Origin: Alnus glutinosa
Lineage: Eukaryota; Streptophyta; Magnoliopsida; Fagales; Betulaceae
Length of the DNA stretch: 64,000 nucleotides
Assembly: GCF_958979055.1 (NCBI RefSeq)
Contig: NC_084897.1
Coordinates: 22,751,628 to 22,815,627 of the forward strand
Direction of reading: 5' to 3'
In this document: positions 23,239 to 34,600 of the stretch, one piece after another
Layout: each line of letters opens with the position of its first letter
How positions within the stretch are numbered: the first letter of the stretch is position 1
The notes under the pieces: model-generated
What the model saw: the letters and a program-made list of their open reading frames with translations, nothing else
Databases searched by the model: none
Told to the model about the DNA's origin: nothing
Program-made: the position numbers and the translations under genes

Positions 23239-26200
23239 ATGAAATCCTCTTGGGTTCTTAATACTCTGTTTGTCTTTGTCATTTTAGTTTTCTTCTTCCT
23301 TTTTGTTCAGGGAAAACTTCCTAGTTCCACAAAACACAGACAACTGCAGGCATTATCTCGGAAATCAAAACCAGGTTCTAAAACTACTGTCGTTTTCAAC
23401 GTACTTTCCTTTGGAGCTGTCGGGAATGGTATCACTGACGACTCCCAAGCATTCAACAAGGCTTGGGATTCTGCTTGCCAATCCAAAAAGTCTGCACTTC
23501 TTCTTGTTCCTGCTAAATACTCCTTCATGATACAAGCTACAATTTTCAGGGGGCCTTGTAAATCCCGTCTCATCTTTCAGGTTCTGCATGTTCATATATA
23601 TGTTTTTAAGCTGATATTTCCTTTAAAGCCAGTTGATTGTTAAAAGAAAGAAGATACATTTTCCTCTTTGAGATCGAAAAACTCACTTTCTTTTTGGCTG
23701 GATAATTTTGAAGATTGATGGAGCTCTTATGGCACCTGATGGACCCAAAGCATGGAAACAAAAAAATGGTAAGCTAGACAGCTGGGTGGTCTTCCAAAGT
23801 ATCACTGGAATGTCATTGCAAGGAGATGGCCTAATAGATGGGAGAGGAGAAAAATGGTGGAATCTTCACAAGAGACCTGAAAAAGTAAGCAATTTTAAGG
23901 GAAAAATTCCACCCCTCAATTGTCGCCGTTGCTTTTGCAATTACCCGCATAAACTTTATAAACTCTCAATTTATTATATTCATTTTTCAATTATTTTCAA
24001 TTTCACCCCTCTGTTTGATTTTTCGTTAATTGATCCTGTCAAAATTTTCAAAATATCTTTTTTTTTTTAAATATATAATTCAAAGATTCAGGCATGAATA
24101 TTTTTGTAAATTCCGTTAAATCCTAATCAATGCCTAAACCTTGAATTTTTTTTCTTTTCTTTTTTTTTTCGCTAAAAAAAGAGAGGATTATTTTGAAAAT
24201 TTGATACCAATCTGTTAGAATTTAACTGAATATCCTAACGGAGTGGCAAAATTGAAAAAAAATTGAAAGATGAATACACTAGATTGAAAGTTTCTGAAAT
24301 TTAAAAGGCTAATTACAAATGTGATATATAGATGTCCAGGAGTGTTAAAGTAATTAGTTTTAACTTTTAACCTTAGATTTATGAGCTTATATATATTGAC
24401 ATACCATATCAATGAAATGAGGAGAAACTTCACTTGTAACTTTCAAAGAATTTTCTTCTTCTTCTTCTTCTTTTTTTTTTTTTTTTTTTTAATGTCCACA
24501 CAAGAGGGAGATGAGAATTCAAACTAGTAACATCTGCTTCATGAAGCGTGGTTCACAGCCGATTGAACTACTCATTGAGGACATTTATGAAGTATTATTG
24601 GTTTTGTAATAATAATTTTAAACTTTTAATTTTTGCAATGTCGGTATTCCAAGAATTAACTAATTTTAATTTCATCTTTATTTTTTTTTGGTTAAAATGC
24701 CCAAAATACCCCTTATTATTATTATTATTATTTATTTTTTAAAAAGTGAAAATTATGGTGACCCAGCCACGGCAAGCCGTAGGTGAGTCCAGATGATCCA
24801 CAACTGGTCGTGGGTCACTAGAACTTTCACCTTTTTCACTGGAGTATTTTGGACATGTCAACAAAAAATTGGTGAAATTAAAAGGAAAGAATTCTTACAA
24901 TACCTACATTACAAAAATTAAAAGTTTGAGGTTATCATTGCAAAACTGCTGGTACTTAATTGCGGGCAAGTGAACATGAGGGAGTAATCTTTTAGCAAAG
25001 GGATCGGAAGCTTAATTTGATAGAAACATTTTCATATATTGAATTCAAACAAATGCAGGCGATAAGTTTCGACTTTAGTTTCGAGTTGACGATACGAGGA
25101 GTGAGAGTTGAGAACAGCCCCAAGTTTCACATGGCGTTCAATATGTGCAAAAACGTGCATGTAGAAAGGATTAGCATAAAAGCACCTGCAAATAGTCCCA
25201 ACACAGACGGAATTCACTTGGAGAAGACGAACAATCTGAAAATATACAATTCATTCATATCCTCTGGTATGCAATTATTAACTCCTCGATCAATTCTTTC
25301 CATGATTCTGGCAAGTTTACTCTGTTCGATCGGGTGAATGCTTTGATTCAGGTGATGATTGCATATCGATTGGAACCGGTTGTCATAATGTGGATATAAG
25401 GAATGTTACATGCGGTCCAAGTCATGGAATTAGGTACATTCAGTACAGCTTTAGTTATATATATGACTAAATTTCTTTGGCCGAAAATAATCTATCGCTT
25501 GAGATTTGAAAATGTAATTATTTGCGTTTTCAAATCGCAATTTTTTTTTAAAAAACTCAATCTCAAAAAATTTATTTTCTGTGATATGATTTAAAATCGC
25601 ACTTTCAGTGTATGAAATCATAGTGCCAAACGCACCTTTAATAGTAGAGTTCAATAGTTACCAAGCAGCTAGCCTAGATGTTGATGCAGATTTTTGGACG
25701 ACCGAATTAGCGATAGGTCACCTACAAAATAAAGAAAAAACTTTCAGGGGTAACGCCGGCCAATGGGGGGCCGACAGGAAACCCTCCGATGCTTAAGTTA
25801 GCTATTATTTTTTGAAGAGAAAACTAAATAGAAAGTTTACGTATCCAATTTTATGGGGAGGTTCTTAGTCCAAAATGGCAACATCGGTGTCCATGGCGCA
25901 TTATTTTGCTATCTTGTTAATCGTATTAATGGCCATTTGATCGATCAGTATGTGTCTGACTGAATCCTTTTACCTATATATATATATGCAGCATCGGCAG
26001 TCTTGGCAGAGATAAATCCCGAGCCTGCGTTTCAAACATCACAGTGAGTGACTCAGTCATCAAACACTCCACCAATGGCGTTCGGATCAAAACATGGCAA
26101 GGTGGGTCGGGCGCCGTGTCCAAAATAACCTTCCAAAACATCAAAATGGACACGGTTCTAAACCCTATTATCATAGACCAATTCTACTGCCTCGACAACA

Positions 26201-26511
26201 TGTGCCCCAATCAAACTTCTGCGCTCTCCATTTCTGACGTGTCATACAAATCCATACGTGGCACTTATGATGTCAGCGGCCCGCCTGTCCACATTGCTTG
26301 CAGTGATTCAGTGCCATGCAGAAATGTTACACTTTCAGGGGTGCAGTTGCGTCCTGCCCAAGGAAAGAGTCTGTTGAAACCATTTTGCTGGGAAGCTTAT
26401 GGCAGTATATATACACATCCAAGCAGTACTCTTCCACCAGTTTCCTGTCTGTTGAATGGACCTCCGAAGAAGATAGCAAAATTTGATGTTGATCATCATT
26501 CTCAGTGTTAA
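23239..26511 (+). CDS. Polygalacturonase (GH28) paralogue lacking the small third exon
   Basis: Pectin hydrolase paralogue of the gene at 10705-13346. Exons: 23239-23580, 23714-23884, 25059-25266, 25352-25433, 25992-26511, giving 440 residues with intact frame. Residues 1-25 form a signal peptide. NTDG, GDD, SHG and RIK motifs are all present. The 45-base exon that in the sister gene encodes [15 protein letters not shown] was not found in the 1.17 kb between exons 2 and 3; that space holds two foldback transposons. Skipping it keeps the frame, because both flanking introns are phase 0. The start of the next exon is also unusual ([14 protein letters not shown] instead of [14 protein letters not shown]). 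Loss of the PGPCDSP segment may impair folding, so function is uncertain although the reading frame is open. Confidence 0.85.
23895..24350. mobile_element. Foldback element in polygalacturonase-2 intron 2 (first)
   Basis: Left arm (CTCAATTTATTATATTCATT to CAAAATTTTCAAAATAT) and right arm (GTATCAAATTTTCAAAATAA inverted) are long inverted copies of at least 110 bases. There is no coding capacity. It looks like a MULE-type or other long-TIR MITE. Its centre resembles that of 29486-29858. Confidence 0.6.
24598..24955. mobile_element. Foldback element in polygalacturonase-2 intron 2 (second)
   Basis: The left arm contains AAACTTTTAATTTTTGCAATG and CCCAAAATACCCC. The right arm, inverted, contains AAACTTTTAATTTTTGTAATG and TCCAAAATACTCC. 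The arms are about 110 bases. The centre is a small GC-rich piece with GTGACCCAGCCACGG. Poly-T (24470-24490) precedes it. Confidence 0.6.
25485..25640. mobile_element. Tourist/Harbinger-like MITE in polygalacturonase-2 intron 4
   Basis: Full of TTTTCAAATCGCAA and AAATCGCACTTT words. The right end is GCCAAACGCACCTTTAA. It is related to the better-preserved copies at 31917-32237 and 46574-46871. Confidence 0.5.
25641..25991. other. Remainder of polygalacturonase-2 intron 4
   Basis: Intron sequence. The open frame at 25608-25796 shows no domain. A TA tract precedes the splice acceptor ATGCAG at 25991. Confidence 0.5.
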
Positions 26512-26850
26512 ACAGTAAGGAATATATATATAATTGTTTATGTCGCGAATAATATTTTGAGAGTGGATCACGTATATGCAGAAAAGAAAACTTTAATTCT
26601 GACTTGTTATATTTTATATTTGGTTGATATTGAAATATTCTCTATTTACAAGTTAATTTCAATCAAATATTGAGATTATAATCAAATTATAGAGATTTGA
26701 TTACCATATTTGTACTTACTCTATATCTAATAAATAGAAACCTTTGTTTTGTAAAAAACTAGTCAATGAGCACATTATACGTAGCCTTTTAGGACTAATT
26801 CAGAATGATGAACGTAAATATCTAACACTACACCACCCATAATATTTTGT

Positions 26851-26884
<34 letters not shown>

Positions 26885-26980
26885 CCTTATTTTAGATTTC
26901 TACGCAAATCTTATCACCGGCCACTTAAGACAAACATTGTCAAAAAGTGGGTGGCAGGAGAATACTAAGAGAATAAAAGT
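26512..26980 (+). other. 3' flank of polygalacturonase-2
   Basis: AT-rich 3' UTR and spacer with a poly-T run at 26853-26884. No gene seen. Confidence 0.5.
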
Positions 26981-26988
26981 GGGTGAAA

Positions 26989-27361
26989 GATTTTTTTTTT
27001 TTTTTTTTTTGTTAGAACTTTCATTAAGCAAACAGGAACAAGTACAAATCACCACCAAATTGGTGTATACAGAGCAACACCATTAAGGTGTAAACCCCAA
27101 ACTGAGCCAAGCTCGAACCAATACAACAATGGAGAGAAAAACACCCAAACCAAAACAACAACCAGAAGAAGAACGCCTCCTATAAGACATCCCACCAATA
27201 TCAACCACCAAATTCATTGGACGCCACCGATCAACGGCAAAAGGAACGGAACGTAGCCCTCACGCGCGCCTCAGAAAGACAATAAAACCTGGCACGTGAG
27301 AGCTACGTGCCGAACACTAACCATCATTCCAGCGATCAAAAACTGCAGCAAGACCAGAAGT
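26989..27361 (-). mobile_element. LINE 3' end, 5'-truncated
   Basis: A T-run at 26992-27010 is the poly(A) tail of a minus-strand LINE. It is followed by GTTAGAACTTTCATTAAGCA, the inverted form of the common L1 3' UTR ending TTAATGAAAGTTCTAAC. About 350 bases of 3' UTR remain and no reverse-transcriptase coding. The flanking duplications were not resolved. Confidence 0.65.
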
Positions 27362-27990
27362 TCAAAGTTTTTGGATTTTTCTATTCTGAATAGAAGTATT
27401 ATTATTATATTCTATTTTTAAAAAAAAAAAAGAAAAAGAAAAAGAAAAGAACCTAATACTTTTGACAAGGGAGAGACACATGTCTGAATCTTGCAAAAAG
27501 TTAATAAATATTGCTTTAAAGTAATAGCATGAATTGACATTAATAAATATAGAAATTACTAACATGTATATGTCTGAATCTTCCATTTAAAAATTTCAAC
27601 TTTCTCTCATGCCATTTGTTTCTTTACACTCTGTACTCCGTTGAAAAGCTACTGGAAGATTTTATTTTATTTTTTCTACTTTAAACAAAATCGTTCTTTT
27701 TTGTTTTTTTAATTTTTTGTTTTGATTTTTTTTTTTTCGTTTTTCCTTTATTTTTTTAATTTGTTTTTTAAAAAGTTATTTTTTTACTTTTTTTGTTTTA
27801 ATTTTATTTTTTCGAATTTATAAGAACAATTTTATCTTATTGGAAAAAAATTATGATCATTTTTGTCTTTTTGTCGGTCTTAGGGGTGACATTGACATGT
27901 TTTGGTAGTTTGAAGGGAGACATTGACATAATTGGTAATTTGGGTGGAACATTAACAATATATTGAGTAGTACTTTAAGGGGGATATGCG
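27362..27990. other. AT-rich spacer with a MULE-like end
   Basis: No gene. Very T-rich at 27660-27830. At 27880-27990 the sequence GTGACATTGACATGTTTTGG and similar repeated GACATTGACAT words resemble a MULE-type terminus. No partner was found. Confidence 0.35.
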
Positions 27991-27999
27991 AGCTTAGTA

Positions 28000-28790
28000 T
28001 GAAGATTCTGCTAAAAGTAGACATATCAACAATATGAAGATCGAGTTGATAAAAGACTCAAGCAGCCATTTGTGTCAGGACAGCCAGAAGCCGTGTCCGA
28101 ACATGACTTCTTAGGGGTTCGTTTTTCTTTGTGTCTAGACAAATGGTAATCATGTCCAAATAGATCTTACAAAAAGATCCTCAGTTTTAATGTGTTTGGA
28201 CACGTTAGTACCCTGTCAGGACACCGCCGCTTAGAAATCCGTTATTGACTTGTATTAGGATTTCTGAAGCTTATTTAAATAGGTTTCTAGGCAGTAGTTA
28301 TTTAAGAATTCTACTCTAAAATTCTGTGTGCTAAGAGAGGATTTTAGACATAGATTGTTAATGTTATATCTCTTTTAGAGTTTTGGTTCAATCATCAATC
28401 TTCAACAATTGAGGGCAACTGGAGTTCCGGTTAAGAAGATTAAAAAGAAGAACTCTCTAGAGGTTCTGGGAAAGAAGTAGGCAAGTTGATCATTTGTTAT
28501 AATACAAGAGTGTGACGACTGCAAAGGTTTTGTAAGTATTAACATCTTGTAATTTGCGGATTCTTATTAGTTATTGGATTGATTTCCTGGTTTGACTATT
28601 CTGGAGTGGGTTTTCTCTTTGAGTTCAAAGGGTTTTCACTTCGTCACCAAATATCCGTGTCAATTGCTTTATTATTTTTTATATTTTGGTAATTGTTTGT
28701 TTGTGGTTGTTTTTATATTTAAATAACAGTTTTATTGACATATATCTATTCAATCCCCCTTCTAGGTGTGTTTGGAGTCGTTTGTATTTT
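28000..28790 (+). mobile_element. Copia-type LTR remnant (probable)
   Basis: The composition and word order are those of a plant Ty1/copia long terminal repeat: a short TATA region (CTTATTTAAATAGG at 28270), a leader with CAATCATCAATCTTCAACAA, and a closing stretch with TCAATCCCCCTTCTAGGTGT. No internal coding region adjoins it, so it is an old fossil, either a solo LTR or a fragment. The exact ends are uncertain. Confidence 0.45.
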
Positions 28791-28939
28791 TTAAAAGATA
28801 TTAAAATTATTTTTTTATTCACTAATGTGTCTCTTATGGCCTTCTAATATGTGTCAAAAATTATAAAATAGTTGCAAGTATAATATTTCTCATTTTTTTT
28901 TAATTGCTAAAATAGCGGCTATATGATATATATATATAT

Positions 28940-29124
28940 ATGAGTAATGCTACACATCATCCTCTTGTCCACCTTTTATCCTCCCAAAATTGATGTGGCT
29001 CTTAAAATCACCATTGGATCAAAATTCAATAATAATCTATCATAAATTCAATGGTGATTTTAAGAGCCACATCAAATTTGGGAGGATAAAAGGAGGACAA
29101 GGGGATGATGTGTAGTATTACTCT
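28940..29124. mobile_element. Foldback MITE of a four-copy local family (best-preserved copy)
   Basis: A near-perfect inverted repeat of about 185 bases. GAGTAATGCTACACATCATC at the left is mirrored by GATGATGTGTAGTATTACTC at the right, and the arms extend through GATGTGGCTCTTAAAATCACC. It sits between TATATATA tracts, consistent with TA-type target preference. Diverged relatives are at 32990-33170, 45955-46080 and 57592-57757. Confidence 0.85.
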
Positions 29125-29485
29125 ATATATATATATATATATATCCAATTTCGAAACAACTACAGCATATTTTAACTATTTCTACAGCTAGCCATCAATT
29201 ACAGTCACATTTTATTATTTTAAGGCATTTCTTAGTGACCCGAATTTTTAATGGATAATAAAAGTTTGAATTTATTTAAATTGACCACTAACTCCACTTA
29301 AAATACCCAAAGCATCAAGATGACCATAATATTTTTGGACTCACCGTAAGATCCAACCTGCAGTACTACTGGCCGGCCATTTTTAGACCGAAAGTCTTAG
29401 ATTCCGGTGAACCGCTTTTGCCTTATATTTATTATTACCGATAACTTCACAAAAAGATAGTGCACTATAAGCTGTTTTGAAAAAA

Positions 29486-29858
29486 ATGGTATTAAATTAT
29501 CAAACGTATCAAATTGGTGTATCTAAATTTTTAAATGTCTCATTTAAAAGTACTCCGTTAGAATTTGTTATTAAATCTTGCCAAAATTCCTAAAATGCCC
29601 GTGTTTTTTTTTTTTAAAAAAAAAAATTATAAAATTTTTCAAAGATTTTGGCATGATTATTTTTGCAAATTCTGATAAATTCTGACCAACATCTAAATCT
29701 TAGTATTTTCTTTTTTCTTGTAAAAAAATTAGGAGTATTTTAAAAATTTTGGTAAGATTTAACAGCAAATCTTAACGGAGTACCCTTAAGTGAGACGTTT
29801 GAAAACTTGGATATACTAGTTTAAGACATTTGATAGTTCAGTACCATTTTATCAAAAA
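29486..29858. mobile_element. Foldback element with about 120-bp arms
   Basis: The left arm AAATGGTATTAAATTATCAA and the inverted right arm AAATGGTACTGAACTATCAA stay alike for about 120 bases. Both contain GTACTCCGTTA and AAATCTT(G/A)CCAAAATT. The core resembles the foldback element in polygalacturonase-2 intron 2. There are no genes and no clear target duplication. Confidence 0.65.
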
Positions 29859-29859
29859 G

Positions 29860-31026
29860 TCGTATATTTCGATACCCTTATATGAAGTTATTCCTTATTA
29901 TTATTCTCCTCCCCTTTCCCTTAAATTGCTTAGGAAAAAAAATTGGTGTTCAGGCCTTGGCAAAGTTGAAGCCCACCGACGTGCCCAAAGCAAAGTTATA
30001 AGGTCAACTAGAGCAGTTAGCTAAGAAAGACAGCAAAAAATAAAATAATAAAAGAAGTTAACTAAATGCTATAATAAATGGATGAAGGTATAAATAATGT
30101 CAAATTAAAATCAATTGTTTAATGTGTTAACATTTGGCCTAAAATAACTCCAAATGACATAACAATACGGTGGAATCCAGTACTAATTAAGGAGATTTTT
30201 CATGAGGATGAGGCTTCGATTATTTATCAATTTCTGTTAAGTCTCTACCATCAAAAGGATCAGTTGCTTCTAACGATGAATTTATTGTGAGAAGTGTTTA
30301 TCATTTGGAAAATGAAAGACACAGTGTGAACAAGGGGGAACGATTCAAAACAATTTGAAATATTGATACATTAAATTGACACGTTTTAAAGTTTAAGAAT
30401 ATATATAACTGTAAAAATGATGAAAAATTAAGAATGGTAAGTTAAGTTTTCTCGTATAAAGTAGGCAGGGATATGGTACTCAAACAAATTCTTTCAATTC
30501 TTTTTATTTTTTTTATTTTTTTTGGGGGTGTTTTAATTTTTTTTTTGTTGATGTGGTGACAATGCACTGGGTAGATCATGTGAGTTGTTAAGTTGTTAAG
30601 TTAAGTTGTTATTTTATAATAACTACGGTCAATATGAATATATAACTTGAACTCCCAATTACTTATAAGTATTGACTCTCAATTAATCATGAAAATAATG
30701 TGAACTCGGATGTGGAGTAGAGGTAATAACTTTGATACATTTAAAAGTGAGATCTTTTACGATTAAAATCTCGATATACTGGATGATCACATGTAACATT
30801 GTGCATGTGAACATTACTCCTCAAGATAAAATTCATAATCCTCTGATTTATTCAAAAAGACTTGAAATATCTCATTAATTGAGATAAATATCCCATTGAC
30901 CAAAGCGTTTTAGTAAAAAGTTATTAAAATTAAACGTACTAAGTAAAATATCATTTCAAGAGTACAAAATTTGCTTCCTCCTCTAGGAATTCTCTAAACT
31001 GAGATGCCTCTACTGTACAAAAGAAA
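29860..31026. other. AT-rich spacer upstream of ABCG copy A
   Basis: No recognisable gene or element. The last 60 bases before 31027 (CTCCTCTAGGAATTCTCTAA, AAAAGAAAATG) match the leader just before the start codon of ABCG copy B. They therefore mark the ancestral transcription unit. Confidence 0.5.
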
Positions 31027-31181
31027 ATGACAGACAATCTTTGGAGTTTGCCAAACTTCACATGGTGACCCTTCGTGATGATATTGAGCTTAGTTGAAAG
31101 CAATCGATCTCCTAAATCATCTTCAATTTATAGTGAACATTTTACGAAAATTGATAGCATTATCTGATAACTCCAGTTAAG
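31027..31181 (+). pseudogene. Decayed N-terminal coding segment of ABCG copy A
   Basis: The ancestral start codon is at 31027-31029, by alignment with copy B (48888). The frame opens MTDNLWSLPNFTW and hits TGA at 31066. Two extra bases relative to copy B shift the frame before GATGATATTGAG, and another TGA follows (GAGCTTAGTTGA). TCATCTTCAATTTATAGTGA matches the SSIYSE codons of copy B. About 70 N-terminal residues are thus lost from copy A. Translation may begin at the internal Met at 31182. Confidence 0.75.
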
Positions 31182-31620
31182 ATGTCTGATATTTCTGGTG
31201 GGTTTTCGCCGGAAATTCAATATCAAATAGAAAATGTATATACTACAGCTCCGGTGACACCGACAACTCTAGTTAAGATGCCTGATATTTCTGGTGGGTT
31301 TTCACCGGAAATTCAATATCAAATAGAAAGTGCATACACTACAGCTCCGGTGACACCAACAACAACTCCAGTCAAGATGTCTGAAACTTCTACTGGGTTA
31401 TCACCGGAGATTCAATATCAGATAGAGAATGTAAGAACTATGACGTCCCCAGCAACTTCGACGACAACTCCAACCAAGATGCCTGAAATCTCATGTGGGT
31501 TATCACCGGAGATTCAATATGAGATAGAGAATGCAAGCACTACGGCCCCGGTGGCACCGGCGACAACTCCAACTAACATGTCTGAAACTTTTGATGTGTT
31601 ATCACCGGAAAATCAATATA
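31179..31620 (+). repeat. Coding minisatellite in ABCG copy A exon 1 (about 4.5 units of 96-102 bp)
   Basis: Units start at about 31179, 31275, 31374, 31476 and 31575 (the last is partial). Each encodes a version of KM(S/P)(D/E)xSxG(F/L)SPEIQYQIEN followed by a Thr/Pro-rich linker. Copy B has only one such unit (PETFGGVSPEVRHKLEN). The array therefore expanded in copy A after or around the duplication. All units are multiples of three. Confidence 0.93.
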
Positions 31621-34600
31621 AGATAGAGAATGTATATCCGGCGACGACTAGGCATGCTGCACTAAGGATCTACGAGAGCTTGAAAAGGCATTGGCTCCGA
31701 GATGAGGCTGGCAAGGCATTTGGAAGAGAGGCTGCTGAGATTGAAGAGGTAAAGGGAGAGGAAGTCGATGGGGATGGGAAGAAGAATGAGGAGCTCTTGG
31801 GGATGGAGTACATTCTGAGGGATGGTTTTGTTAGTTATCTTCGTGACATGGCAAGAATCACACCCCCAGTTCCTCAGCAGGTAGCTTAACTATATGTCCT
31901 TATTTTTGTAGGCCTAAAAGGTTGTGTTTGAGATTGGAATTTTGTAAGTATAAATTGCGATTTTAAATTAAATCACAAAAAATGAATCGTTTGGAAATTG
32001 TATTTTTTAAAAATTGTAATTTGAAAAGGCAGAAGTTGTTTTTTTCAAATCACAGGCAAAGTGGTACTTTTTTGAAAACACAGAATTTTAAAGGCTAAAA
32101 CTTGCGATTTTAAATGTCAAACTGCGATTTACCAAACGCTTAACTGCGTTTTTAAAAATCAATTTTTTAAATCGCACATTTTAAAATTGCTACTTTTAAA
32201 TCACACATTTTGAAATCGCAAACTCAAACGGGCCCTAAATAATATCCGACATTGAGAAAATTTTAAGCCAGTTTCTTTTGATGATTATTCTAGCCTGTGC
32301 ACTCGGTAGAGGATTATGTGAGCTTTGCACTATTAAAATTGTCAGCACTTTATTGGCTAGGGAAAGTATGTTTCTAACAAGAGTAACGATACTATTTACA
32401 TCTATTTATCACACCCATTTCATGTTAGTTGACGTAGTATATTTTAAGTGACTTTTCTTTTGTTTTTTCTTTTAAGTAACTGATATGAAAAACTACTAAA
32501 AACAAAAGAATATGACAAAGAGTAATGTTTCTTGCCCACAATTAGATAGAAGACATCAAACAAAATTAATTATAATAATCATATAGTATAGAAGATTACA
32601 AAGATGGTCAATCTAATTAGCTATTAACCCGTATGCATTCAAACCCTAACAGTTTCTTTTTTCAGGCTGTTTCTTTTCAACAATTACTTCAACTAAAAGA
32701 TTGTAGCCTGTGTTAGTTTGATCTATTTGTTTCTTTGGTTTTTTGCTTTTTACTTTTCTTGATCTATAGCTCTTGGTCTCATAATTGTTTTTTAAAAAAA
32801 ATAAAAAATAAATAAATAAAGAATAAAAATGATCGGCCAATTAAAAACTATTAAAGGGAAGATAAAAATAAATCAGCTACTTCAATATACTAGAGAGTGA
32901 AACAAGATAAGTTAATGAAGAATGCAACCTTAGATGGGACAAAATGGTAAAATGCATCTAAGGGTTGACATACGGTGTAAAAGACACGAGTAATTCTAGA
33001 CGTCATTTTTTTATCATTCTTGCGTCCCTCCAAAACTGATGTGATTTTTAAAATCACCATTTGATCAAAATCTAACAATGATCTATCATAAATCAAATAG
33101 TAATTTTAAAAATCATATCATTTTTAAAGGGATACAAGAGTAACATGGATATGACGTATAGAATTATTCAAAAGACACGGGACATGCATATCCTTGAAAG
33201 TCTAAACAGGATTATATGAGTTACATTTATTCATTGGATTCCACATCAAATATACCATATGGATTCCAAAGTGTGTTGTGTAAATATCATTACTCTTATG
33301 ATAATGGAATTAAACCCATATCCTTTTCAAACCCCTGCTCTCAACCAAAATATAAAATGTTAAAATTCACCAAGAACTTCATAATATATATTATATACCA
33401 ACGGTCTTGATATTGTGATATATGGCATTCTACCAATGGTCTTGATATAGTGATATATAATTATATTATATAGGGTCGGAACTAGAATTTTAAGAGAGGG
33501 CGGGCAAAACTTAAAAAAATAATTTTTTTGGGAAAAAACATAAATTTTGAGGGTTCCATTTCATAAAAATACCTAAATTTTAGAATAAACAATGAAATTT
33601 TTGTGACAATCCTAAAATTTTTTGGTGGCCCGAAACCCCACAAGACTAGGGGTGGTTCCGCCCCTCGGTATATATGAGATGAATGCTAAGAGATTTTAGT
33701 CGAAAAGAGATGATAAATTTGAAACTCATCCAAAATATAACTTTTGTGTGGGGTTTAGTTATTTTTAATTGAGGGAAATCAAGCTAGGACTTCTTGTATT
33801 TTTGCTCATTTTATCTTGGAGATCCTATTTTTTAAGAGTGTTCTCCCACTTTTGAAAATCATTATTAAATATGTGGGACACATATGAGGAACTCACATAC
33901 AAATCCAAATGGTAAGAATACAATTTAGGCTCATTCTAAGTTTAAGACACTTGCCAGTCTTTTTGTCAAATAGATAATAAAAATAACGGTAAGAATACAA
34001 TTATGTCCCTAAAAAAAAAAAAAAACTAAAAAAGTGCCAAGCTAGGTGACCTAGCCTAACTACCCACGTACGACTTAACGGGTGAAGTCACCTCCTCTTC
34101 GGTCAGAGGGGATAGAGTCACTCCCTCTTTTAAGGGGCGGCTACGAGCCACTCCAATTAGAGGGGTGGAGCCACCAAGCCACCCACTAATGTTAAACTCT
34201 AATCCTTAATGCGATAAACTTAACCTAAATACATCTGTGCCCAGTTATAATGTAAGCTTCAATGGGAATATTGGCATACTTTTTCTTTTGCAGGTAGTCA
34301 GGTTTTCAGGCATAAAGTTCACAAGGAAGTTTGAGATCTCCAACAATGGATATGAAACATTTGGAAAAAAACTAGTGGCCTGTTTTGTTGGGCCCCTGAA
34401 GACTCTTCTTCAAAGAAAGAAATCAAAATGGATGCAGATTCTGAGGGGAGTGGATGGGTATATCATGCCTGGATCTATGACCCTCCTACTAGGGCCTCCA
34501 GGTCAGTTTCATAATTAAGAACCAAAATTATGAGCCATGAAATCGAAATACTAAAAGAAATTAAGACTATGTGGTGAACAGGACACCAAAATGTACAAAA

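Noticed and set aside
28940-29124. MicroRNA precursor interpretation of the near-perfect hairpin
   Set aside because: Long symmetric arms, terminal inverted repeats and several dispersed relatives fit a MITE better than a conserved microRNA gene.
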